DNA of 64,000 bases from Exiguobacterium artemiae 255-15 (lineage in GTDB: Bacteria; Bacillota; Bacilli; Exiguobacteriales; Exiguobacteriaceae). The position numbers and the translations under genes were made by a program. Shown here in pieces: positions 51,860-60,438 of the stretch; positions within the stretch are counted from its first letter, which is position 1, and every line of letters begins with the position of its first letter. Where the stretch lies: the NCBI RefSeq assembly GCF_000019905.1, contig NC_010556.1, positions 1,886,001-1,950,000 of the forward strand. The letters run 5' to 3'. Below the pieces are notes generated by a model. It was not told the origin of the DNA. It ran no database searches and worked only from the letters and a program-made list of their open reading frames with translations.

Positions 51860-52129
51860 TTACTTGGCTACCAACTGAAGATAGTCCAACACATCTTCCC
51901 CTAATTGGATGTTTACTTGTTCACGCAAATAGTGATACAAGTCCGGAAGCCGTGTGGCGTCGACCTGGACTTTCAAGCTGAACGAAACCGAATCTCCGGA
52001 TAACCGTTTGATCCGGGCTACCGTCGCACCGAAATCAAGGACTGTACAGAGTAAAAGTTCTTCAATCGCTTGAACCGAGACCGTTACTGCGCCCGTTACT
52101 TGATACTGCTGTTCCATCACGGAATTCAC
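51860..52129 (-). CDS. Small protein of unknown function, coupled to the SCO gene
   Basis: I do not recognise this 89-aa protein with confidence. The layout VTVSVQAIEELLLCTVLDFG, then VSFSLKVQVDATRLPDLYHY and LREQVNIQLGEDVLDYLQLV resembles a compact Asp23/Gls24 domain; this is a weak inference. No membrane segment or metal motif is visible. It starts at GTG 52129 (overlapping the SCO stop), GTG 52120 or ATG 52117; AAGGAG lies at the SCO end. It is the last gene of the cytochrome oxidase assembly operon, before a terminator. Confidence 0.6.
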   Translation of the reverse strand: MNSVMEQQYQVTGAVTVSVQAIEELLLCTVLDFGATVARIKRLSGDSVSFSLKVQVDATRLPDLYHYLREQVNIQLGEDVLDYLQLVAK

Positions 52130-52731
52130 TCCTTCGCAAGTTGTTTGACCGATGTCATTACTTCCTCTAAGTCGACCGGTTCGTCTGTCGTTTTTGCCAT
52201 TGAAGAGATTGCCCGGACTTTATTATCCCGGTCGAGTATGAACATCTGCGTACCGTGTGTGACTAAGCCGCTTTCTGCTTTTGAATAATAGAAATTCAAT
52301 TGGCGTGTCAGACGATCAATGACGACATCATCTCCCGTCAACACTTTCCAGCCTTTTGCATTTGCTTCAAAGTTCGAAGCATACTTTTTCAATACTTTTT
52401 GTGTATCTACTTTCGGATCGACCGTGACCGCGACCAGTTCGACATCTGTTCCGTACAACTCTTCCGCACGTAACTGCTTTTCGAGTTTACGGTAATCGTT
52501 TAACGTCAACGGACAGATATCCGGACAGTTCGAGTAGAAAAACGTCAGTACTTTGACTTTTCCATCTTCCGAACTAAACTGTTTCCCATCGACTGCATTC
52601 GTCAATTCAAATGGTGTCGGCTCCGCGATGACGGGTAATTTTTCTTTCATGAAGAAGTAATAATACCCGCCTGTTGCAGCTACTAAAATCAACACGACTG
52701 CGGCGACAGTCAAATAACTGTTTTTCTTCAA
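52126..52731 (-). CDS. SCO1/SenC-family copper chaperone (YpmQ-like)
   Basis: SCO proteins deliver copper to the CuA site of cytochrome oxidase subunit II. The 201-aa protein has an N-terminal signal anchor (LTVAAVVLILVAATGGYYYF) and a thioredoxin fold with NCPDICPL (Cys69 and Cys73) and His159 (LVTHGTQMF), the copper ligands. It is next to the DUF420 and ctaG genes and works with CtaC encoded nearby. Confidence 0.93.
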   Translation of the reverse strand: MKKNSYLTVAAVVLILVAATGGYYYFFMKEKLPVIAEPTPFELTNAVDGKQFSSEDGKVKVLTFFYSNCPDICPLTLNDYRKLEKQLRAEELYGTDVELVAVTVDPKVDTQKVLKKYASNFEANAKGWKVLTGDDVVIDRLTRQLNFYYSKAESGLVTHGTQMFILDRDNKVRAISSMAKTTDEPVDLEEVMTSVKQLAKE

Positions 52732-52743
52732 ATCAAGACCTCC

Positions 52744-53205
52744 TTAATGGTTCCAGACGGCCCGGAACACATTTGTTGTCTCTCCCGGCTCGTAGACCAC
52801 GTATAACAGACAGTAGACGATCACACCTGTAATCGCCGTTAAAAACCAAATGACCGATGCTTTCGGACCGATTTTACGGTGTTTTGCAAAGTTTTTCTTA
52901 TAGGCAAAGAACAGAGCCATCAGTCCAAGGACACCACCTGATGTCGCGAGCAAAATGTGGAAAATCAAAAATCCTGTGTAGTACGGTTTGACCGTATCCG
53001 GTCCTCCAAACGCCGTGTTACCGAGCAGAATCGTCCGTAACGCGTACATGATGAAGAATAGTAAGGCTAATGCAGCAGCAATCGTCATCACGAATTGGTG
53101 TGCTTTCATATTTCGGCGTGTCTGCGCAATCAAAAACCAACCGATTGCGACAAAAATCGCACTGATGACAATCAACGAGACACAAATCAACGGCAAATAA
53201 CTCAT
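52744..53205 (-). CDS. DUF420-family membrane protein (YozB-like)
   Basis: The 153-aa protein has four predicted membrane segments (about 5-27, 38-60, 75-100 and 116-140), with conserved His in FLIFHILLATSGGVLGLMAL. DUF420 proteins are found with cytochrome oxidase genes and are thought to help oxidase biogenesis. It lies between ctaG and SCO on one transcript. Confidence 0.88.
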   Translation of the reverse strand: MSYLPLICVSLIVISAIFVAIGWFLIAQTRRNMKAHQFVMTIAAALALLFFIMYALRTILLGNTAFGGPDTVKPYYTGFLIFHILLATSGGVLGLMALFFAYKKNFAKHRKIGPKASVIWFLTAITGVIVYCLLYVVYEPGETTNVFRAVWNH

Positions 53206-53223
53206 GTTCCAACTTCCCCCAAT

Positions 53224-54138
53224 TTAATCCGCTTTTGGCGAGAAGGACATACCTTCATCGACAGCAGTACTTTTAGAACGTCTGACCCAAGTAAAGAATG
53301 TCAGACCAAAGAACAGCCCATACACTAACTCTTGACCAAGTTTCATGAGAACCCCACCAAAACGCTGGTCTTCGAGCAAATCTTTTGTTGTTCCGAACAG
53401 CCGTTCCATGTTGAGTCCACTCAAATCATTATTCGGCATACAGTATGCTAATACTTTTGCGAATGTTGCCGGATCCTGATAGGCGTCGTACTGGAAACTT
53501 TGACTAAAGATCATGAACGCACACGCCGGCGTCAACAAAACACCATTGGCGACGATATAAACCATTTTCTTCAAATCCGACAAGCTGTCTTCTTCATTGA
53601 CCGGTGCGATAATCGGATACCACATCGTCATACTGAGGAAAATCAATGTCCCGTGGAAAATCCGGTGCACCGTATAGTTCGTCAGGACGTAATCAAAGAT
53701 GAAGGGCATGTGATAAAACGTAAACAGTGAATTAAACAAAATCAGTGCAATCAACGGCAAAATGAAAAATCGTAATGTCCGTCCAAGATACGGTACCTCA
53801 AACAACCGTTTGAACACCCACCCTGGAATCGCAATCATCAAGAGCGGCGGTGCCACCATGTACACGAAGACCATCTGCAACATATGAGCAGAGAACGTGA
53901 TATGGGCCAAGACATCAAGCGGGCTGCCAAAACCGATGTAATAGACAAACAAAGCCGCAAGCATCGAAAACTTTTGTCCTAATGTCGTCTCCGCTTCATC
54001 AGGTCGACGGATTTTTTCCGTCAATACAGCGTATAAAACATATATACCAATTAAAAGTAATGCATAGTATGGACTCCATAAAACGGTCCAGTCGAATTGT
54101 GATAAGGATCCCCTTAAATTGCCTAACATGTTTTTCAC
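53224..54138 (-). CDS. ctaG: Cytochrome c oxidase assembly factor CtaG
   Basis: CtaG (caa3-type CtaG of Bacillus) is needed for copper insertion into the oxidase. The 304-aa protein has seven to eight membrane segments and conserved His residues in LAHITFSAHMLQMVFVYMVA and RIFHGTLIFLSMTMWYPII. It is preceded by the ctaF terminator and probably has its own promoter (possible -10 TACAAT at 54189-54184). Confidence 0.92.
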   Translation of the reverse strand: MKNMLGNLRGSLSQFDWTVLWSPYYALLLIGIYVLYAVLTEKIRRPDEAETTLGQKFSMLAALFVYYIGFGSPLDVLAHITFSAHMLQMVFVYMVAPPLLMIAIPGWVFKRLFEVPYLGRTLRFFILPLIALILFNSLFTFYHMPFIFDYVLTNYTVHRIFHGTLIFLSMTMWYPIIAPVNEEDSLSDLKKMVYIVANGVLLTPACAFMIFSQSFQYDAYQDPATFAKVLAYCMPNNDLSGLNMERLFGTTKDLLEDQRFGGVLMKLGQELVYGLFFGLTFFTWVRRSKSTAVDEGMSFSPKAD

Positions 54139-54212
54139 CCCGTTCCTTTTTCCTACAGATTAAGATTACCGTTCCCCTATTTCATTGTAAAGGTTTCTCA
54201 TAAAACGATTCC

Positions 54213-54252
54213 AAAATAAAAGACCATCCTGCTAAACGTTAGCAGAATGGTC
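54213..54252 (-). terminator. Intrinsic terminator after ctaF
   Basis: GACCATTCTGCTAA/TTAGCAGGATGGTC pairs (54252-54222, one mismatch) and is followed by TTTTATTTT on the minus strand. It separates ctaBCDEF from ctaG and the genes after it. Confidence 0.88.
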
Positions 54253-54260
54253 ACAATTGA

Positions 54261-54590
54261 TTACCAGATCAAAAGACGGAGTGTCGCGACGATCGTCAAG
54301 GCGACGAAGATGCCGAGTGCCATCATGACTTTGACCCAAGTGTTGCCTTTATTGTTCATATGCATGAACATATAAAGCTGCAAGTAGACTTGAACGATTG
54401 CCATGATGATCAGGAATCCACCCGCTGCCCAGTGTGGCATGAGTTCTGCCATGACCGCACCAAAAGCAATCAGTGTGAGAAAGATCATCAAAGCGAAACT
54501 CGTGAGTTGCAACTGCATCTCGCGGCTGCGATCTGCTTTCAACTCGAGTTCAACTTGATTACGTGTTAATTGCGGTTCGTGTTTTTCCAT
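54261..54590 (-). CDS. ctaF: Cytochrome c oxidase subunit IV
   Basis: The 109-aa protein has three membrane segments (LTSFALMIFLTLIAFGAVMA, AAGGFLIIMAIVQVYLQLYM, VMMALGIFVALTIVATLRLL), matching CtaF of the caa3 oxidase. It follows ctaE with one base between and ends at a terminator. Confidence 0.93.
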   Translation of the reverse strand: MEKHEPQLTRNQVELELKADRSREMQLQLTSFALMIFLTLIAFGAVMAELMPHWAAGGFLIIMAIVQVYLQLYMFMHMNNKGNTWVKVMMALGIFVALTIVATLRLLIW

Positions 54591-54591
54591 C

Positions 54592-55221
54592 TTATTTCAC
54601 CATCCCCATGAGGTAGACGACTGAGAAGATAAAGACCCAGACGACGTCAATGAAGTGCCAGTAAAGACTTGAAACATAATACTTCGGTGCGTTGACGACC
54701 GTGATGCCGCGATTCCAGTTCCGAATCAACAATGTCGAGATCCAGAGGAGACCGAACAAGACGTGTGCTCCGTGGAAACCAACGAGTGTGTAGAAGGCTG
54801 ATCCAAAAGCACTTGACGTAAACGTGTGACCGATGTGGTAATAATGATTGAACTCATAAATCTCACCGCTGAGGAACCCTAAACCGAGTGCAAGCGTGAT
54901 GATCAACCACATTTTCATTTTCTTGACATCATTACGTTTCATCGCCATCATCGCAAGAACACTTGTCAGTGAGCTTGTGAGAAGGAGCATCGTCATGATG
55001 AAGACAAGACCCATTTCAAAAATATCGTAACTGCGTAATCCTTCTTTTGCACCAGAGTTGTGCAAACCGATGTACGTCCCGAAGAGAGAAGCGAACAATG
55101 TCGTCTCTCCTCCAAGGAAGAACCAGAAGGCTACATATTTATTCTTACCCTCAAGTGTTGCTTTTTCAACATGATCCGGAATACCCGTGATCGGGTTGTT
55201 TGGTACTGAATGATGTCCCAT
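54592..55221 (-). CDS. ctaE: Cytochrome c oxidase subunit III
   Basis: From the ATG at 55221 (MGHHSVPNNP), with GGAGGC upstream, it is 209 aa with five membrane segments. The family stretches YVAFWFFLGGETTLFASLFG and FHGAHVLFGLLWISTLLIRN are present. The frame is open to 55302 but that part overlaps ctaD. It is part of ctaBCDEF. Confidence 0.96.
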   Translation of the reverse strand: MGHHSVPNNPITGIPDHVEKATLEGKNKYVAFWFFLGGETTLFASLFGTYIGLHNSGAKEGLRSYDIFEMGLVFIMTMLLLTSSLTSVLAMMAMKRNDVKKMKMWLIITLALGLGFLSGEIYEFNHYYHIGHTFTSSAFGSAFYTLVGFHGAHVLFGLLWISTLLIRNWNRGITVVNAPKYYVSSLYWHFIDVVWVFIFSVVYLMGMVK

Positions 55222-55222
55222 C

Positions 55223-57106
55223 TTACTTCGCCTCCTTTTCAGCTTCAAGGCGTAGATCTTTTTCGATTTCCGCTTTCGGGATGTAGTATCCTTCATCGTC
55301 AATCCAAGAACGGAGGAACATTGCGAAGAGTGTCATCGCAAGACCGATCAAGGCGATGATCAGACCTACTGTACCGTAGTCAAGGCGAAGAATGAATCCG
55401 AGACCGGCAAGGAATAAACCGACTGACATGACGAATGGCAGGATCGAGTTGTTCGGCATGTGGATATCGCCGACTTCTTCCGAAACCGAAACCGTTTTGT
55501 TTCCAGCCATTTTTTCGAGCCAGTATGTGTCAAGACCTTTAACAAGTGGAATCTGTGCAAAGTTGTACTCTGGAGTTGGAACAGGAAGCGTCCACTCGAG
55601 GGTACGACCGTCGCCCCAGACGTCACGTTTAACGTATTCTTTTGACATCAATGCTGCAACGATGGATACGACAAGAACGATTGTCGAGACACCCATGAAG
55701 GCTGCTCCGATTGATGACAGTAAGTTCATTGTTTCCCAGCCTTGGTTTGGCAAGTACGTGAAGACACGACGTGGCATACCAGTCAGACCGAGAATGTGTT
55801 GCGGGAAGAACGTCAAGTGGAAGCCGATGAAGAACAACCAGAATTGAATTTTACCCCAGAACTCGTTGAGCTGTTTCCCGAACATGAGTGGGAACCAGTA
55901 GTACAGACCTGCGAAGAGGCCGAAGACAACCCCACCAACGATAACGTAGTGGAAGTGGGCAACTACGAAGTAGCTGTCATGATACTGATAATCGGCAGGA
56001 GCAACAGAAAGCATAACCCCTGTCATACCACCAACAAGGAATGATGGGATGAAGGCAACCGAATAGAGCATCGCAACTGGGAACGTCAATTTACCGCCCC
56101 ATAGCGTAAAGAGCCAGTTGAAGATTTTGACCCCGGTCGGAACGGCGATCGCCATTGTCGCAACCGCGAAGATTGCATTCGCAACTGGACCAAGTCCGAC
56201 TGTGAACATATGGTGAACCCAAACCATGAATCCTAAGAAACCGATTAACATTGTCGCAAAGACCATCGTCGTGTAACCGAAGAGACGTTTACGGGCAAAT
56301 GTAGGAATGATTTCAGAGAAGATACCGAAGGCCGGTAAGATCAAGATGTATACTTCCGGGTGACCGAAAATCCAGAAAAGGTGTTCCCAGATGACGATGT
56401 TACCACCGGCTGCCGGATCGAAGAAATGTGCCCCGAACAGACGCTCAAACGTCAAGAGGAACAATCCGACCGTAAGTGGCGGGAATGCGAAAACGATCAA
56501 TGCTGATGCAACGAATGCTGTCCATGTGAACAATGGCATCCGCATCAGTTTCATACCTGGTGCACGCATGTTCAAAATCGTAACGAGGAAGTTAATCCCC
56601 CCCATGAGTGTACCGAAACCAGAAATCTGTAATCCGAGTGAGTAGAAATCAACACCGAGAGATTCCGGAACAGTTGAAAGCGGAGCATATGCTGTCCACC
56701 CTGCGTTCGGAGCTGCGCCGAAGAACCATGACAGGTTCAACAAAACTCCCCCGAAGAAGAACAACCAAAAACCAAGTGCGTTTAAAAACGGAAACGCAAC
56801 GTCACGTGCTCCGATTTGAAGCGGAACAGCAGCGTTCATATAGCCGATCAACATCGGCATGGCTGCCAGGAAGATCATGGTCGTACCGTGCATCGTGATC
56901 AACTGGTTAAATAATTCACCGCTGACGAAATCGTTCATCGGTTTAATCAATTGAAAACGAATCATTAAGGCTTCTACGCCACCAACCAGAAGGAAAAACA
57001 ATCCAGAGATGATATAGAGAACCCCGATTTTTTTATGGTCGACTGTCGTTAGCCAGTCCATGATGCCGGTTTTTTTCTTCGGCATACCCATAGTATGTGT
57101 CCCCAC
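55223..57106 (-). CDS. ctaD: Cytochrome c oxidase subunit I (caa3 type)
   Basis: Subunit I holds heme a, heme a3 and CuB and reduces oxygen. The 627-aa protein has fourteen membrane segments. The heme/CuB histidines are in FWIFGHPEVYILILP (active-site His-Pro-Glu-Val-Tyr), WVHHMFTVG and SYFVVAHFHYVIVGG. MHGTTMIFLAAMP carries the first heme a ligand. It starts at GTG 57106 with GGGGGA upstream. The extra C-terminal membrane helices fuse part of subunit III-like sequence, as usual in caa3 enzymes. Confidence 0.97.
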   Translation of the reverse strand: MGTHTMGMPKKKTGIMDWLTTVDHKKIGVLYIISGLFFLLVGGVEALMIRFQLIKPMNDFVSGELFNQLITMHGTTMIFLAAMPMLIGYMNAAVPLQIGARDVAFPFLNALGFWLFFFGGVLLNLSWFFGAAPNAGWTAYAPLSTVPESLGVDFYSLGLQISGFGTLMGGINFLVTILNMRAPGMKLMRMPLFTWTAFVASALIVFAFPPLTVGLFLLTFERLFGAHFFDPAAGGNIVIWEHLFWIFGHPEVYILILPAFGIFSEIIPTFARKRLFGYTTMVFATMLIGFLGFMVWVHHMFTVGLGPVANAIFAVATMAIAVPTGVKIFNWLFTLWGGKLTFPVAMLYSVAFIPSFLVGGMTGVMLSVAPADYQYHDSYFVVAHFHYVIVGGVVFGLFAGLYYWFPLMFGKQLNEFWGKIQFWLFFIGFHLTFFPQHILGLTGMPRRVFTYLPNQGWETMNLLSSIGAAFMGVSTIVLVVSIVAALMSKEYVKRDVWGDGRTLEWTLPVPTPEYNFAQIPLVKGLDTYWLEKMAGNKTVSVSEEVGDIHMPNNSILPFVMSVGLFLAGLGFILRLDYGTVGLIIALIGLAMTLFAMFLRSWIDDEGYYIPKAEIEKDLRLEAEKEAK

Positions 57107-57125
57107 TATGATTCCCCCTTAAATA

Positions 57126-58163
57126 TTATTGGAGCTTTTTGTCCAATAGGTAGTCTGCAAGTTCGCTTAACTCTTCATCGCTAATCTTATCTTCAGAGAA
57201 ACCAGGCATTTTTGTTCCTTGTTTTTCTTTTTGCGGGTTGCGAATCCATTTTTCGAGATTTTCTTTGTCATGGTCGAGGTATCCAGCGATACGCTGACGA
57301 TCACCAAAGTTTGTTAAGCTTGGCGCGACTTTCCCGCCACCGTGACAGCTGAGGCAGTTTTGTGCGTAAACTTGCTCGCCAGTCGTCCAGTTCTTTTTGT
57401 TTTTTGCATCCAATTGTTTTGTTTCTGCTTCTTTAGCTGATTTCATGTCTTTAAGCCATGCATCGTAATCATCTTGCTCAAGCGCGATGACCTTGAAGTC
57501 CATCAATGCATGTGAAGGTCCACATAACTCGGCACATTTACCGTAGTATGTTCCGGCTTCTTGTGCTTGTAACCACATCTCGTTATCGAGACCCGGGTTT
57601 GTATCTGTCTTACCAGAAAGAGCCGGTACCCAGAATGAGTGGATGACGTCTTTTGAAGTTAAGTTGACAGCGACACGTTTTCCGACTGGAATAACGAGTT
57701 CTTGTCCTGTTGAAACACCTTTGTCTGGATATTCGAACTCCCACCAGTACAAGTTGGCTGTAACGTTGATGACTTCATTTTTCTTCGCTTCTTTCGCATC
57801 TGCTAATTCAACCGTCGTTTTGATGGTTGGTACGGCAAGAACGACTAACAAGAGAATCGGAATGACTGTCCAAATGATTTCAAGTGTATGATTTCCTTCC
57901 ACTTGTTTCGGAACAGTGTTGTCTCCAGCTTTACGACGGAATTTCATAAGTACGTAAATATAGATGACTGCTACAATCGCAAGGACAAACAACATGACCC
58001 ATAAGCTGAGCTTAATGATTTCAAGTTGCATTTGTGCGCCTTCCCCGCGAGGCTGTAGTGCGGACAATTCCGGGATTCCACAACCTGATAACAATAATGC
58101 CATCAAACCGATCGGAAGAAGCCGGAAGAGCATTTTTCCTGATTTTTTCACAACCATCCCCAC
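57126..58163 (-). CDS. ctaC: Cytochrome c oxidase subunit II with fused cytochrome c domain
   Basis: Subunit II receives electrons and passes them through CuA to subunit I. The 345-aa protein has a lipoprotein signal peptide with the lipobox LLSGC, two membrane segments (about 48-72 and 95-115) and a CuA domain with CAELCGPSHALM. A cytochrome c domain with CLSCH and a late Met follows, so the enzyme is caa3. Three possible starts (GTG 58163, ATG 58157, GTG 58151) differ by a few residues; the last has the best-placed GGGG. LspA would cut its signal. Confidence 0.96.
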   Translation of the reverse strand: MGMVVKKSGKMLFRLLPIGLMALLLSGCGIPELSALQPRGEGAQMQLEIIKLSLWVMLFVLAIVAVIYIYVLMKFRRKAGDNTVPKQVEGNHTLEIIWTVIPILLLVVLAVPTIKTTVELADAKEAKKNEVINVTANLYWWEFEYPDKGVSTGQELVIPVGKRVAVNLTSKDVIHSFWVPALSGKTDTNPGLDNEMWLQAQEAGTYYGKCAELCGPSHALMDFKVIALEQDDYDAWLKDMKSAKEAETKQLDAKNKKNWTTGEQVYAQNCLSCHGGGKVAPSLTNFGDRQRIAGYLDHDKENLEKWIRNPQKEKQGTKMPGFSEDKISDEELSELADYLLDKKLQ

Positions 58164-58222
58164 TTTCTTTTCCCCAATTTTTTTCTTTCTTCAATGGTGT
58201 CCGTGAAGTATGTCAAATCGTT

Positions 58223-59155
58223 TTAGAGAGAAACGAGTACGACCGTCACGATCCAAGCCGTGAAATAAAAGAGCGAGAAGAAAAACATCTTCGAAGCCCA
58301 CTTAATCTCAGCTTGTTCTTCCTTGATTTTGAGACCTTTCAGTCCCATGTAGAGCCAGTATCCGCCGAGCACAGCCATGACCAGCATATAAATGATGCCG
58401 TAGTGCGCAAGGAGAAGTGATGATGGGAGTAAAACTGCAATCCACCATACAATTTGTCGTTTCGTGATCGCAAAACCATTGACGACAGGTAACATTGGAA
58501 TACCGGCAGCGCGGTACTCTTCCGTCCGTCTCATGGCGAGCGCAAGGAAGTGAGGCGGTTGCCATACGAACATGATGAGAAACAAAATCCATGCATCGAT
58601 ATGAAGTGTCGGAGTGACTGCCGCAAATCCAATGATCGGTGGCACTGCTCCTGAAATACCACCTACGACTGTATTGATCGTATGTGTCCGCTTTAACCAC
58701 ATCGTATAGATGACGACGTAGACAAACGAACCAATCAATCCGAAAACTGCCGCGACATGGTTAACGATCAGCAACAGGACGGTACCGGTAGCCAGTATGC
58801 CAAGTCCTAATGCCAATATCCGTTGCCCATCCATCTTACCGGTTACACTCGGTCTTCCCATCGTCCGCTCCATCTTGTAATCAATGTCACGGTCGATATA
58901 GTTATTGAGGTAACAACTACCGGCAATGACCAGTCCACTTCCGAGAAGCGTCCACAATAATGTCAACTTCGTCTGCCACAAGTACAGTAGAACATCATCC
59001 GTTAAGTATGATGCTGCCACGACATAACCTGCGAAGACGGTGATGAGATTCGCACGAACGATTCCCATCTTTGCTAGGGTGACATAGTCCTTGAACGTCG
59101 GCTGATCCGATTGCTCGATCATGATGTCCAGGGTCTCCCCGTTTACTTTCGCCAT
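58223..59155 (-). CDS. ctaB: Protoheme IX farnesyltransferase (heme O synthase)
   Basis: CtaB converts heme B to heme O, the first step toward heme A. From the ATG at 59155 (MAKVNGETLDIMIEQSDQ), with AAGGAGG upstream, it is 310 aa. The prenyltransferase motif is NYIDRDIDYKMERTMGRPSV near residue 80, and nine membrane segments follow. It is the first gene of ctaBCDEF and is divergent from ctaA. Confidence 0.96.
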   Translation of the reverse strand: MAKVNGETLDIMIEQSDQPTFKDYVTLAKMGIVRANLITVFAGYVVAASYLTDDVLLYLWQTKLTLLWTLLGSGLVIAGSCYLNNYIDRDIDYKMERTMGRPSVTGKMDGQRILALGLGILATGTVLLLIVNHVAAVFGLIGSFVYVVIYTMWLKRTHTINTVVGGISGAVPPIIGFAAVTPTLHIDAWILFLIMFVWQPPHFLALAMRRTEEYRAAGIPMLPVVNGFAITKRQIVWWIAVLLPSSLLLAHYGIIYMLVMAVLGGYWLYMGLKGLKIKEEQAEIKWASKMFFFSLFYFTAWIVTVVLVSL

Positions 59156-59480
59156 GTTGTTTCCTCCTTCTAACCGTCCGCGTTCTTTCTGTACGTAGGA
59201 TTCACGTATTTTCTTCACAGAAATAACACAGACACGCCACGAAACGTCCTTTTCTCTATAAAAGATACCACATATTCAAGGTCATGACGTATGAAAATAC
59301 TTTCGACATAATGAACAAAATGTGAATTCTATGTGATTAACCTCACAGTTCACCATATTTACCTAATATTAGAATAGCGTTCTTCTAAAAGATTGCAAGC
59401 GTTTCGATATTTTTTATGCGATACTATTGCTAGGTATTTCAAGTATCATGTATTTTCTCTAGAAAGGTGGTGGCTGCGTT
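59156..59480. promoter_or_regulatory. Divergent control region between ctaB and ctaA
   Basis: This 325-bp gap has no gene. It contains TGTGATTAACCTCACA (59332-59347), a perfect CRP/FNR-family site of the form TGTGA-N6-TCACA, with a weaker TGTGAA (59321-59326) and TTCACC (59349-59354) around it. A cre-like element TTGCAAGCGTTTCGAT (59393-59408) matches the CcpA consensus except at two positions. I cannot assign -35/-10 elements with confidence on either strand. Confidence 0.6.
59332..59347. promoter_or_regulatory. CRP/FNR-family binding site
   Basis: TGTGA, a 6-bp spacer and TCACA form a perfect symmetric site. Bacillus Fnr and E. coli CRP recognise this pattern. It is placed between the two heme A synthesis genes. 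Confidence 0.6.
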
Positions 59481-60374
59481 TTGAATCGAAAACTTTCGAT
59501 TTTTTCAGCATTTGTCACATTCACGATGATGATCGTTCTTCTCATGGGGGGGACCGTCACGAAAACAGATTCCGGAAACGGATGCGGGACCGATTGGCCG
59601 CTCTGTCACGGAGAATTGATTCCAACTAATCCAAGTGTCGAAACGATGATTGAGTATAGTCACCGCGCAGTAACAGGAGTCGTCGGTTTATTGATCATCG
59701 CCTTGTGTCTTTGGACACTTGTCGCTTTCAAAGATCGCCTGGATATCAAGATTTTCGCTTTCCTGGCCTTCATTTTCATGTTGATTCAATCCATCGTCGG
59801 TGCAGGTGCCGTCGTTTGGCAACAGTCGGATCTCGTCATGGCACTCCATTTTGGAATCTCATTGATTTCTTTTGCTTCCTTACTTATCTTGACGATCTTG
59901 ATTATGGAGCGTTCCGGTCAAGAATTCAGGGAATCGGTCCCAGCGTTCTTGCGTAAACTGTTGTACGGCTTACTGATCTATACGTTAATCGTCGTTTACA
60001 CCGGAGCGTTCGTCCGCCATGTCGGTGCGACGTATGCCTGCGTCGGCTGGCCGGTCTGTTCGCAACCGACGATGACGTTCGAAGCGTGGGTGCAAATGAT
60101 TCACCGGATTTTGGCCGGTCTGTTGTTCTTCTATACGCTGTTCGTCCACTACACGGCGATTCGCCTGAAACACCGGACCTCGCGTACCGGTATGTTGTTC
60201 GCAACCTTCTTTATCTCTTGTCAGGTTGCAACCGGTGCCTGGATCGTTCTTGGTGGACATGCCACGTACGTTCCGTTATTACACGCATTCCTGATCACTT
60301 GTTATTTCGGAGTCATCTCTTACCTCGCTTACCATGCATTCCGGACGCGAAAAAAGGATTCTAGACTGCGCTGA
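59481..60374 (+). CDS. ctaA: Heme A synthase
   Basis: CtaA oxidises heme O to heme A. The 297-aa protein has eight membrane segments and the conserved His residues in GTDWPLCHGELIP, IEYSHRAVTGVVGLL, MALHFGISLISFASLLILT and WVQMIHRILAGLLFFYTLF. Paired cysteines (GNGCGTDWPLC and YACVGWPVC) match the Bacillus type. It starts at TTG 59481 with AAAGGTGG upstream. It is divergent from ctaBCDEF. Confidence 0.95.
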   Translation: MNRKLSIFSAFVTFTMMIVLLMGGTVTKTDSGNGCGTDWPLCHGELIPTNPSVETMIEYSHRAVTGVVGLLIIALCLWTLVAFKDRLDIKIFAFLAFIFMLIQSIVGAGAVVWQQSDLVMALHFGISLISFASLLILTILIMERSGQEFRESVPAFLRKLLYGLLIYTLIVVYTGAFVRHVGATYACVGWPVCSQPTMTFEAWVQMIHRILAGLLFFYTLFVHYTAIRLKHRTSRTGMLFATFFISCQVATGAWIVLGGHATYVPLLHAFLITCYFGVISYLAYHAFRTRKKDSRLR

Positions 60375-60389
60375 TTAAACCTTCAACTA

Positions 60390-60432
60390 AAAAGGGAAGC
60401 GGATTTTTCAACTATCCGCCTCCCTTTTTTTA
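60390..60432. terminator. Bidirectional intrinsic terminator between ctaA and the photolyase gene
   Basis: AAAAAGGGA...GCGGAT pairs with ATCCGC...TCCCTTTTT (one internal mismatch). A- and T-runs lie on the two sides. Confidence 0.9.
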
Positions 60433-60438
60433 TACGCT

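Noticed and set aside
59321-59336. Rex (NADH-sensing) site between ctaB and ctaA
   Set aside because: TGTGAA is present, but the matching TTCACA half at the required spacing is missing; the CRP/FNR form fits better.
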